Part shown: one piece after another, positions 51,270-58,701 of the stretch
Layout of the letters: the number at the start of each line of letters is the position of its first letter
How positions within the stretch are numbered: position 1 is the first letter of the stretch
Source: Mycobacterium numidiamassiliense
Lineage (GTDB): Bacteria > Actinomycetota > Actinomycetes > Mycobacteriales > Mycobacteriaceae
Reading direction: 5' to 3'
Length of the DNA stretch: 64,000 nt
NCBI RefSeq assembly: GCF_900157365.1
Contig: NZ_FUEZ01000004.1
Span: 3,440,966-3,504,965 of the forward strand
Translations under genes and position numbers: made by a program
The notes under the pieces: generated by a model
Told to the model about the DNA's origin: nothing
What the model saw: only the letters and a program-made list of their open reading frames with translations
Databases searched by the model: none

Positions 51270-52454
51270 ATGAGCGACCGGGTACTCGACCGAACAGTCG
51301 CGCTGGCCGATCAACTGCGCGATCAGGCCGCCGAAGCCGAGCGCATCGGCCGGCTCACCGACGACACGGTCAAGCTCATGAAGCACGCCGGCCACATTCG
51401 GCTGCTGCAGACCAAGCAGTACCAGGGCTTCGAGGCCCATCCGCGGGAGTTCGCCGAGACGGTGATGGCCACCGCCGCACTGGATCCGGCCGCCGGCTGG
51501 ATCGTCGGTGTGGTGGGCGTGCACCCCTACCAGCTGGCCTACGCGGATCCCAAAGTGTCCGCGGAGATCTGGGCCGACGACGTCGACACCTGGATGGCCT
51601 CCCCCTACGCGCCGCAAGGGGTGGCCAAGCCCGTCGACGGCGGCTACATCTTCAACGGCCGCTGGCAGTTCAGCTCGGGCACCGATCACTGCGACTGGAT
51701 CATCCTGGGCGCGATGCTCGCCGACCAAAAGGGCATCCCGATAATGCCGCCCCGCATGCTGCACATGATCCTGCCGCGCAAGGACTACGAGATCGTCGAA
51801 GACTCGTGGAATGTGGTGGGGTTGCGCGGAACTGGCTCCAAGGACGTCATCGTCAAGGACGCGTTCGTCCCGACCTACCGGACCATGGATGCGACGAAGG
51901 TGATGGACGGGACCGCCCAGCGCGAAGCCGGCATGACCGAGCCGCTGTATCTGATGCCGTGGTCGTCGATGTTCCCGCTGGGTATCTCCGCGGCCACGAT
52001 CGGCATCGCCGAGGGCGCGCTCGCCGCCCACCTGGACTATCAGCGGGAGCGTGTCGGCGCCACCGGGACCGCGATCAAGGATGACCCTTACGTCATGTAC
52101 GCGGTCGGCGAGGCCGCGGCCGACATCAACGCCGCCCGCCAGGAGCTGCTGGCCAACGCAGACCGGATCTACGACATGGTCGCCGCAGGCAAGGAGATGT
52201 CGTTCGCCGATCGCGCGGCCGGTCGCCGCACCCAGGTTCGCGCGGTGTGGCGCGCGGTGTCGGCGGTCGACGACATCTTCGCCCGCTCGGGCGGCAACGC
52301 TTCGCGGATGGACAAGCCGCTGCAGCGGTATTGGCGCGACGTGCATGTCGGCCAGATGCATGCGATCCATGTGCCCGGCTCGACGTATCACGCGTCGGCG
52401 CTGAGTTCGCTGGGCGTCGAGCCGCCCGAAGGCCCGTTGCGGGCCCTGATCTGA
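51270..52454 (+). CDS. Flavin-dependent monooxygenase, oxygenase component (HsaA-like, ACAD fold)
   Basis: A 394-residue protein with the acyl-CoA dehydrogenase fold of two-component phenol-type hydroxylases: 'ADQLRDQAAEAERIGRLTDDTVKLMKHAGHIRLLQTKQYQGFEAHPREFAETVMATAALDPAAGWIVGV', 'FNGRWQFSSGTDHCDWIILG', 'VVGLRGTGSKDVIVKDAFVP'. HsaA hydroxylates a steroid-derived phenol to a catechol using reduced flavin from HsaB. No HsaB-like flavin reductase is present in the window. Lies directly before the extradiol dioxygenase. Confidence 0.88.
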   Translation: MSDRVLDRTVALADQLRDQAAEAERIGRLTDDTVKLMKHAGHIRLLQTKQYQGFEAHPREFAETVMATAALDPAAGWIVGVVGVHPYQLAYADPKVSAEIWADDVDTWMASPYAPQGVAKPVDGGYIFNGRWQFSSGTDHCDWIILGAMLADQKGIPIMPPRMLHMILPRKDYEIVEDSWNVVGLRGTGSKDVIVKDAFVPTYRTMDATKVMDGTAQREAGMTEPLYLMPWSSMFPLGISAATIGIAEGALAAHLDYQRERVGATGTAIKDDPYVMYAVGEAAADINAARQELLANADRIYDMVAAGKEMSFADRAAGRRTQVRAVWRAVSAVDDIFARSGGNASRMDKPLQRYWRDVHVGQMHAIHVPGSTYHASALSSLGVEPPEGPLRALI

Positions 52455-52471
52455 GCAGGACGGCCTGAACC

Positions 52472-53380
52472 GTGAGCGACCTGAAAAGCCTTGGCTACAT
52501 TACTATTTCGACCAGCGATATTGACCGTTGGCGGCAGTTCGCCTTCGGCGTTCTCGGTTTCGCCGAAGGCAAGGGCCCCGACGAGTCCGCACTGTATCTG
52601 CGGATGGACGAGCGCGCGGCCCGGCTCATCGTCGTCCCCGGCGAGAGCGACCGGGTGCTCACCGTCGGTTGGGAAGTGCGCGACCGCCGGGCCCTGCAAC
52701 GGGTCAAGGCCACCCTGGACGGCGCCGGAGTGCCGTTCAAGCAACTGTCCGCCGAGGACGCCGAGGCCCGACGGGTGGAAGAGGTGATCACCTTCGAGGA
52801 CCCGGCCGGCACCACCCTCGAGGTGTTTCACGGTCCGGTGCTCGACCACAGCCCGGTCGTCACCCCGTTCGGTGCGAAATTCGTCACCGGCGATCAGGGG
52901 CTGGGCCACGTCGTCGTGCCGGCGACGGATCCCAACGGACAGTTCGACTTCTACACCGAGGTCCTGGGTTTCAGGTCCCGCGGCGCGTTCCGGGTGCCAC
53001 TGCCGAAAGAATTCGGCCCCGTGCGGGTTCGCTTCCTTGGCATCAACGAGCGCCACCACAGCCTGGCGATTGTTCCCGCCGCGCACCAGCGTGACCCCCG
53101 CCTGGTGCACATCATGGTCGAGGTCGACGATCTCGACGCCGTGGGTCAGGCGCTGGACCGCGTGAACGCCGAGGGCTTCCAACTGTCCTCCACGCTGGGG
53201 CGCCACACCAACGACAAGATGATCTCCTTCTATGTCCGGGCGCCCGGCGATTGGGACATCGAATTCGGCACCGACGGCATGCGGGTAGACGAAACCTATT
53301 ACACCGCAGAGGAAATCACCGCCGACAGCTACTGGGGCCACCAGTGGATCGGTGAAATGCCTGCCGCCATGCGACTATGA
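52472..53380 (+). CDS. Type I extradiol ring-cleavage dioxygenase (HsaC/BphC-like)
   Basis: A 302-residue two-module VOC dioxygenase. The Fe(II) facial triad is His146 ('GLGHVVVP'), His213 ('RLVHIMVEV') and Glu264 ('WDIEFGTDG'), with the acid-base His196 in 'ERHHSLAI' and Tyr254. All active-site residues are present. It cleaves a catechol between carbons next to a hydroxyl, giving the substrate of the meta-cleavage hydrolase. GTG at 52472. Its stop TGA (53378-53380) overlaps an ATG inside the tandem repeat. Confidence 0.9.
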   Translation: MSDLKSLGYITISTSDIDRWRQFAFGVLGFAEGKGPDESALYLRMDERAARLIVVPGESDRVLTVGWEVRDRRALQRVKATLDGAGVPFKQLSAEDAEARRVEEVITFEDPAGTTLEVFHGPVLDHSPVVTPFGAKFVTGDQGLGHVVVPATDPNGQFDFYTEVLGFRSRGAFRVPLPKEFGPVRVRFLGINERHHSLAIVPAAHQRDPRLVHIMVEVDDLDAVGQALDRVNAEGFQLSSTLGRHTNDKMISFYVRAPGDWDIEFGTDGMRVDETYYTAEEITADSYWGHQWIGEMPAAMRL

Positions 53381-53415
53381 CGCCCCAAATGCCTGACTCG
53401 GCCGTACGACTATGA
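53377..53415 (+). CDS. Mini-ORF 1 in tandem repeat (12 codons)
   Basis: Reads MTPQMPDSAVRL. Its ATG overlaps the dioxygenase stop and its TGA overlaps the next mini-ORF ATG. It copies the first residues of the flavoprotein gene (MTRQMPEA). Whether it is translated is unknown. Confidence 0.4.
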   Translation: MTPQMPDSAVRL

Positions 53416-53444
53416 CGCCCCAAATGCCGGACTCGGTCGTATGA
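53412..53444 (+). CDS. Mini-ORF 2 in tandem repeat (10 codons)
   Basis: Reads MTPQMPDSVV. Its TGA (53442-53444) overlaps the ATG at 53441, the candidate start of the flavoprotein gene. Same status as mini-ORF 1. Confidence 0.4.
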   Translation: MTPQMPDSVV

Positions 53445-54928
53445 CTATGACGCGCCAAATGCCCGAAGCCGACGTCACGCCGGTCCAGGCATCCTCGATT
53501 ACGCGGTGGGACCACGAGGCCGACGTCGTCATCGCCGGCTACGGAGTGGCCGGCGCCGCTGCCGCGGTCGAAGCGGCCCGCTCCGGCGCCGACGTCCTGG
53601 TGGTCGAGCGCACGGGATCATGGGGCGGCGCCGCGGCGATGGCCGGCGGGTTCATCTATCTGGGTGGCGGTACTGGGCTGCAAAAGGCTTGCGGCTTCGA
53701 CGATTCCGTCGACAACATGGCAGCCTTTCTCAATGTCGCGATGGGCCCTGGGGCCGATGCGGCCCGGATCGCCGATTACTGCGCCGGCAGCGTCGCCCAC
53801 TTCGACTGGCTGGTCAGCTGCGGCGTGCCGTTCAAGGCGGAGTTCTTCTCCGAGCCCGGTTGGGAACCGATGGGCGACCAGGGCCTGATGTACAGCGGCG
53901 GCGAAAACGCATACCCGTTCAACACCATTGCCACTCCCGCCCCGCGCGGGCACGTGCCGCAGATGTCGAACAAGAAGCAGGGCGAGGCCAGCGCGGGCTA
54001 CATGCTGATGAAGCCGCTCGTCGAGACGGCGACCGCGGCCGGAGCGCGGGCGCTCTACGACGTGCGGGTGCAGTCGCTGATCGTGGATCCCGACGGCCGG
54101 GTGGTCGGTATGCGGGCCCGCCAATACGGCACCGAGATGGCAATACGGGCGCGCCGCGGGATTGTGCTAGCGACCGGAAGCTTCGCCTACAACGACGCGA
54201 TGGTGGCGCGCTACGCACCACGCATCGCCGGACGCCCGGCCGCGTCGATCGAGCAGCACGACGGGCAGGCGATCCGGATGGCGCAGGCGCTGGGCGCCGA
54301 TCTGGCCCACATGGATGCCACCGAGGTCGCGATCTTCATCGATCCGCAACAGCTGATGCGCGGGATCCTGGTCAACGGACGCGGTCAGCGCTACGTCGCC
54401 GAGGACACCTACCCGGGCCGCATCGGCCAGCTCACGCTGTACCACCAAGACAACACCGCCTACCTGATCATCGACAACGATGCCCAGGAAGAGGCGATGG
54501 ACTCCTGGTCGCCCAAATTCATGCTTCGGCAGCCGACCTGGGTGGCCGACAATGTGGCGGACCTGGAGCGCGACATCGGACTGGCGCCCGGTTCGCTGCA
54601 GGCCACCGTTGCCGCCTACAACGAGGGTGCCGCGCGCGGCGAAGATCCGTTGCTGCACAAGAAGACCGAGTGGCTCCGGCCGATCGGCTCCCCGATCGGT
54701 GCGATCGATCTGCGGGAGAACACCGGCGGCTTCACGTTGGGCGGCCTGCACACCACGCTGAACGCCGAGGTGCTGCACGTCAACGGTGAACCCATCCCCG
54801 GGCTCTTCGCCGCGGGCCGTTCGACGGCTGGCCTCGCCGCCTGGGGTTACGCGAGCGGGGTCTCGCTGGGCGACGGCAGTTTCTACGGCCGCCGCGCCGG
54901 CCGGGCCGCCGCCAGCGCGCGAGCCTAA
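53441..54928 (+). CDS. KstD-family FAD-binding dehydrogenase
   Basis: A 495-residue flavoprotein of the fumarate-reductase/ketosteroid-dehydrogenase family. The FAD motif is 'DVVIAGYGVAGAAAAVEAARSGADVLVVERTGSWGGAAAMAGGFIYLGGG'. The second FAD region is 'LGGLHTTLNAEVL...IPGLFAAGRSTAGLAAWGYASGVSLGDGSFYGRRAG'. It is shorter than true KstD (about 560 residues), so the substrate may be a smaller ring system. Start chosen at ATG 53441 in the ATGA chain; ATG 53447 corresponds to the starts of the repeat mini-ORFs. Confidence 0.85.
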   Translation: MTMTRQMPEADVTPVQASSITRWDHEADVVIAGYGVAGAAAAVEAARSGADVLVVERTGSWGGAAAMAGGFIYLGGGTGLQKACGFDDSVDNMAAFLNVAMGPGADAARIADYCAGSVAHFDWLVSCGVPFKAEFFSEPGWEPMGDQGLMYSGGENAYPFNTIATPAPRGHVPQMSNKKQGEASAGYMLMKPLVETATAAGARALYDVRVQSLIVDPDGRVVGMRARQYGTEMAIRARRGIVLATGSFAYNDAMVARYAPRIAGRPAASIEQHDGQAIRMAQALGADLAHMDATEVAIFIDPQQLMRGILVNGRGQRYVAEDTYPGRIGQLTLYHQDNTAYLIIDNDAQEEAMDSWSPKFMLRQPTWVADNVADLERDIGLAPGSLQATVAAYNEGAARGEDPLLHKKTEWLRPIGSPIGAIDLRENTGGFTLGGLHTTLNAEVLHVNGEPIPGLFAAGRSTAGLAAWGYASGVSLGDGSFYGRRAGRAAASARA

Positions 54929-55035
54929 CTCCACTGCGAACGCCAGCCCGATGTTTCGCGGTGCGGTTAGATTCGCGGACTCCTCCATTCGCCAGCGCCG
55001 TGTGACAGCCGCCACAGCGGTGTGGTACAAACGGG

Positions 55036-55054
55036 ATATTCCTAATAGGAATAT
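55036..55054. promoter_or_regulatory. Perfect 19-bp palindrome upstream of the IclR gene
   Basis: ATATTCCTAATAGGAATAT (arms ATATTCCTA/TAGGAATAT around a central A), 33 bp before the IclR ATG. IclR proteins bind such palindromes, often at their own promoter. I did not see a second copy in the window by eye. Confidence 0.6.
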
Positions 55055-55087
55055 GTCAGCCCGACATACCGCAGCGTTGGAGGACCC

Positions 55088-55909
55088 ATGTCACAGGCCG
55101 TTGCACCCGCCGAGACCCCCACGGCGGTCATCGACCGCATCGCCCTGGTCCTTGATGCGTTCGACGGACCGGGGCGGCTCACCCTCGCCCAAATCGTGCG
55201 TCGCACCGGCCTGCCCCGCTCCTCGGCGCATCGGATGCTCGAGCGCCTGGTCCAGCTGCGCTGGCTGCGGCGCAGCGGTCGCGATTACGAGCTGGGGATG
55301 CGCCTGGTCGAGCTGGGTTCGCTGGCCGTCCAGCAGGACCGGCTGGTGCGGGCCGCCGCCCCGCTGCTCTGCGAATTGCACCGTGCCACCGGACTCGTCG
55401 TACACCTGGCCGCCCTCGATGGGCCCGACGTCGTCTACCTGGAGAAGATCGGCGACCCGACGTTTCCCACCCGGGTCGGCGCCCGCCAGCCCGCGCACTG
55501 CACCGCGGTCGGCAAGGCGATTCTGGCCTACGCCGAGCCGGATGCGGAGGTGGACTTGCAGGTGCGCAAGACCAGGTACTCCATCGCGAGCAGTTCGCAA
55601 CTGGCCGTCGAGTTGGCCAAGGTGCGCGCCCACGGTGTCGCGTTCGAACGCGAGGAGTCGATGCTCGGATTCGGTTGTGTCGCAGCGCCTATCGGCAGCT
55701 CGGGTGAAGCAGTCGCCGCGGTGTCGGTGTGTGGCCCGCTGAACCGGATGATGTTCGATCAGCGACTGACCGCTCCGGTCCGGATGACCGCGATGGCGAT
55801 CTGGCGCAACGTCGAGGACGGCCCCCAGCGGGTCGCCCCCACGTTGCAGCCGCTGCGGGCACTGCGGCCTTCGCGGCCTGAGCCGCGAGCCACTGTGCAG
55901 TACGCGTGA
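55088..55909 (+). CDS. IclR family transcriptional regulator
   Basis: A 273-residue regulator. The N-terminal winged helix has 'LTLAQIVRRTGLPRSSAHRMLERLVQLRWLRR', and the C-terminal effector domain has 'LVVHLAALDGPDVVYLEKIG', 'HCTAVGKAILAY' and 'VAAPIGSSGEAVAAVSVCGP'. ATG at 55088 with GGAGG upstream. Likely controls the ring-degradation genes around it; the palindrome 33 bp upstream is a probable site. Its end overlaps the SDR start. Confidence 0.9.
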   Translation: MSQAVAPAETPTAVIDRIALVLDAFDGPGRLTLAQIVRRTGLPRSSAHRMLERLVQLRWLRRSGRDYELGMRLVELGSLAVQQDRLVRAAAPLLCELHRATGLVVHLAALDGPDVVYLEKIGDPTFPTRVGARQPAHCTAVGKAILAYAEPDAEVDLQVRKTRYSIASSSQLAVELAKVRAHGVAFEREESMLGFGCVAAPIGSSGEAVAAVSVCGPLNRMMFDQRLTAPVRMTAMAIWRNVEDGPQRVAPTLQPLRALRPSRPEPRATVQYA

Positions 55910-56742
55910 ATCCATTCTCCGGGGGCGTTGCGGTCATCACCGGCGCCGGTTCGGGCATCGGTGCCGGATTGGCGCGCCAGGCAGGCCAATTGGGCATGAC
56001 CGTGGTGCTGGCCGACATCGACGGCGATGCGATCGAGGTGCTGCGCGGCGAAATCACAGCATCCGGGGGCTCCGCGGTTGCGGTCGTGTGCGACGTGCGC
56101 AACCCGGTCGCGGTCTCCCAGCTCGCCGACCGCACCTATCGCGACGTTGGCCCGGTGCGGCTTTTGGTGAACAACGCGGGCATCGAACAGTTCGGATATC
56201 TGTGGGACACACCGGTGGCCAATTGGCATCGCGTCGTCGACATCAACATCAGCGGAGTGTTCTATGGCGTCCGGGCATTTCTGCCGCAGATGATGACCTC
56301 CGACGAGCACGCCTGGGTATGGAACCTGTCGTCGGTGGGCGGGGTGTTGGCGGCTCCATTGCAGGGGGCCTACATCGCCAGCAAGCACGCGGTGCTCGCG
56401 CTGACGGAATGCCTGCGGCTGGATGTCGAGTCGGCCGGACACGGCCACCACATTCACGTGCAGGCCGTACTCCCGGCGGCGGTGGTGTCCAACATCTTCG
56501 AGTCGGCGGGCGGCGTGGACCCGGCCGAGGGCAGCGATGCCGCGGTCGCCGACCAACAGCGCTCGGCGATGCTCGCCGTCAAGGCCGGGGCGCAGGATGC
56601 CATGACGGCCGCCGCGCGAATCTTCGAACAGGCCGCCGAGGGCCGGTTCTATCTGCTGACCGAGCCGTCGGTCGCCGTGGCGATGGCCGACCGGGCGAAT
56701 GTGCTTGCCGCGCAACTGCCGCCGCTGCTGAAGCGGCGCTGA
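55906..56742 (+). CDS. Short-chain dehydrogenase/reductase
   Basis: A 278-residue SDR with TGAGSGIGAG coenzyme loop, 'VVLADIDG' (NAD-type Asp), 'LVNNAGIEQ', Ser in 'NLSSVGG' and Tyr/Lys in 'YIASKHA'. GTG at 55906 overlaps the IclR stop (GTGA), so the two are co-transcribed. A dehydrogenase for a hydroxy-steroid-type or related intermediate is plausible from context. Confidence 0.87.
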   Translation: MNPFSGGVAVITGAGSGIGAGLARQAGQLGMTVVLADIDGDAIEVLRGEITASGGSAVAVVCDVRNPVAVSQLADRTYRDVGPVRLLVNNAGIEQFGYLWDTPVANWHRVVDINISGVFYGVRAFLPQMMTSDEHAWVWNLSSVGGVLAAPLQGAYIASKHAVLALTECLRLDVESAGHGHHIHVQAVLPAAVVSNIFESAGGVDPAEGSDAAVADQQRSAMLAVKAGAQDAMTAAARIFEQAAEGRFYLLTEPSVAVAMADRANVLAAQLPPLLKRR

Positions 56743-56923
56743 GTCACATCCGCCATGAGCGCCTGACTGGGACAGGGCACATCGTTAGGCACCTCCGGCC
56801 GGTCTCGTTGCACCAATACGTCAGTTTTCCCGCTGGACGTGCCGCAGAATGTCGTAGTCTGGCGGCCAGGCGCTGAGATGAGGAGGCGAAATTGGTAGAG
56901 CGTGAAGCCCGGAGGGGGATCTG

Positions 56924-57151
56924 ATGGTCTCGTTGTTCATTGCAGTCGTCGGGCTTGTCCTCCTGCTCATTGCACCGATTCGCTACACCGGCCTGATCTT
57001 CGCCATCATCCTGGTCGCCACCCTCGCGATCACCGTGCTCGACATGAGCACCCACCAGCCCACCCACACCGACCTCATAGGCCTCGTACTGGCCGTCATG
57101 CTCGGCGGCATTGCTCTGTTTATGAGGAGCGAGGGAAGCATGCGGGACTGA
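56924..57151 (+). CDS. Small integral membrane protein (75 residues)
   Basis: A 75-residue protein with three hydrophobic segments (LFIAVVGLVLLLIAPI, YTGLIFAIILVATLAITVL, LIGLVLAVMLGGIALFM). GGAGGGGG lies nine bases before the ATG at 56924. Its 3' end overlaps the convergent Cys-rich gene by 32 bp. No family named. Confidence 0.65.
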   Translation: MVSLFIAVVGLVLLLIAPIRYTGLIFAIILVATLAITVLDMSTHQPTHTDLIGLVLAVMLGGIALFMRSEGSMRD

Positions 57152-57458
57152 CGCCGCCCGAGTCGAGCGTCGCCTCGTCGACGACGGACAGGTCGCCGTG
57201 GCGCACCGCGTCGAAGATCGACCCGCTGAGCGCCGAGCACACCAGGAACACTGCCCTGCCGGCGTGCGCGGAGATCTTCTCTGCGTCCCGACGCTCGGCG
57301 CACCGGGCCGTCGCGTCGGCATTCCACTGGACGCTGGTCTGGTTCCAACTGCTCTTGCGGGCCAGCACCTGGGCACCGCAGGTGCGGCACGCGACGGGCA
57401 TCATCGGCATCTCGTCGAGGCGATTGTCTTGCCTGAGCGGCACTTCCACCGACGTCAC
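57120..57458 (-). CDS. Cys-rich 112-residue protein coupled to KshA
   Basis: A 112-residue protein from GTG 57458 that overlaps the KshA stop (GTGA), showing it is co-translated. The core 'PVACRTCGAQVLARKSSWNQTSVQWNADATARC' contains CxxC and a further Cys, and 'VFLVCSALSGSIFDAVRHGDLSVVDE' another Cys. The four Cys suggest a zinc or iron-sulfur site. The usual ferredoxin or reductase partner of KshA (KshB) is larger and flavin-containing; this is not KshB. It may be a ferredoxin-like or assembly factor. Family not recognised with certainty. Confidence 0.65.
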   Translation of the reverse strand: MTSVEVPLRQDNRLDEMPMMPVACRTCGAQVLARKSSWNQTSVQWNADATARCAERRDAEKISAHAGRAVFLVCSALSGSIFDAVRHGDLSVVDEATLDSGGVSPACFPRSS

Positions 57459-58606
57459 CCGGCGCCTGCCGCCTGAGCAGCCATGTTGGCCCTGACCTCT
57501 TGCATCCACGCCTCGTGGGGGCGGGTGGTGTCGAGCTCAAACTCGAAGCGGTCCACCATGTCTGGCTGCACATCCGCGACGTCGACGTAGAACTGCTGAT
57601 ACCAGCGACGCAGCTGGTAGACCGGGCCGTCCTCCTCGACTAGGAGCGGATTGTCGATGCGCGCCTTGTGCCGCCAGATCTGGACGTCCTGCTCGAAGCC
57701 GAGCTTGATGTAGTCGCCCAGCGTGATCGCCGTGCGCATCGCCTCGTCGCCCGGCAGCGCCTCGGACTTCTTGACGATGATGCCGTATTGCAGCACAAAG
57801 GAATTCGCGTCGATCGGGTAGTGACAATTGATGAGGACCGATTGGGCGTCGCCGTACTGGTAGTGGTAGGTCAGGTCGTCGATCATGAACGAGGGGCCAT
57901 AGTAGGACGCAACGGAGGTATTGCCCAGCATCTGCGAGCCTTCGGTGCCGGCCATGTCGGGGCGGCCCTCGCCGTTCATGTACTGCGTCGCGACGGGACC
58001 CTCGAAGATGTTCTTGAAGTAGGTCGGAAGCGCGCCGTGGATGTAATAGAAGTGCGCCATATCGACGACGTTGTCGATGATCTCGCGGCAGTTGCTCTGC
58101 ACGACCGTGGTGTACCAGTGCCAGTCGGTCCACTCGTCGCTGGTCGCGCCCTCGATACGAGGGATCGTCACGTCCGCCGCCGGCGGGTTGCCCTCGGGGT
58201 CGTTCCACACGAACAACATGCCGTCCTGTTGCAGCGTGGTCCAGGCCTTGGTGCGCGCCGTTTTCGGCGTGCGCCTGCTGTAGGGCACCTGCTTGCATCG
58301 CCCGTCGCCGCCCCAGCGCCAATCGTGGAAGGGGCAGGCGATCTCGTCGCCCTTGACCTCACCTTCCGAAAGGTCACCTCCCATGTGCCGGCAGTAGGCG
58401 TCGAGCACACTGAGGCTGCCCTCGCCGGGCGGTCCGCTGCTGAACACGACAAGCTTGTGGCCAAACGCGTTGATGGCGTGCGGCTTGCCGTCCGCGAAAT
58501 CTCTGATCAGGCCTAAGCAGTGCCAGCCGCGGGCGAACCGCGTGGGGGCGGCCTGGGCTTCAATGAGCCGAACTTCGTCGACCTCGGACTGCGCTGTCAT
58601 CATCAT
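57455..58606 (-). CDS. kshA: 3-ketosteroid 9-alpha-hydroxylase oxygenase component (KshA-type Rieske oxygenase)
   Basis: A 383-residue Rieske non-heme iron oxygenase. The [2Fe-2S] ligands are Cys72, His74 ('YCRHMGG'), Cys91 and His94 ('CPFHDWRWGGDGRC'). The mononuclear iron His residues are His185 and His190 in 'NVVDMAHFYYIHG'. 'ALPTYFKNIFEG', 'INCHYPIDANSFVLQYG' and 'RIDNPLLVEEDGPVYQLRRWYQQFYVDVADVQPDMVDRFE' match KshA as I recall it. KshA with reductase KshB hydroxylates C9, which with KstD opens steroid ring B. Divergent from the KstD-like gene. Confidence 0.92.
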   Translation of the reverse strand: MMMTAQSEVDEVRLIEAQAAPTRFARGWHCLGLIRDFADGKPHAINAFGHKLVVFSSGPPGEGSLSVLDAYCRHMGGDLSEGEVKGDEIACPFHDWRWGGDGRCKQVPYSRRTPKTARTKAWTTLQQDGMLFVWNDPEGNPPAADVTIPRIEGATSDEWTDWHWYTTVVQSNCREIIDNVVDMAHFYYIHGALPTYFKNIFEGPVATQYMNGEGRPDMAGTEGSQMLGNTSVASYYGPSFMIDDLTYHYQYGDAQSVLINCHYPIDANSFVLQYGIIVKKSEALPGDEAMRTAITLGDYIKLGFEQDVQIWRHKARIDNPLLVEEDGPVYQLRRWYQQFYVDVADVQPDMVDRFEFELDTTRPHEAWMQEVRANMAAQAAGAG

Positions 58607-58701
58607 GATTTAACGCTTGTCGCCGGGATTGCGGGAGCGCCTGTTCCACTCATCAGGACGGCCGTTCCCGCACCGCACCGCAGCGGCATAGCGTTCTTCG
58701 C

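Larger units (their letters stand above)
53372..53466 (+). repeat. 35-bp tandem repeat (about 2.7 copies) at a gene junction, with linked mini-ORFs
   Basis: Units begin at 53372, 53407 and 53442 (the last is about 25 bp). Each contains CTATGACGCxCCAAATGCC. Unit 1 holds the dioxygenase stop; unit 3 holds the start of the following flavoprotein gene. ATGA overlaps occur at 53377-53380, 53412-53415 and 53441-53444. Confidence 0.85.
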
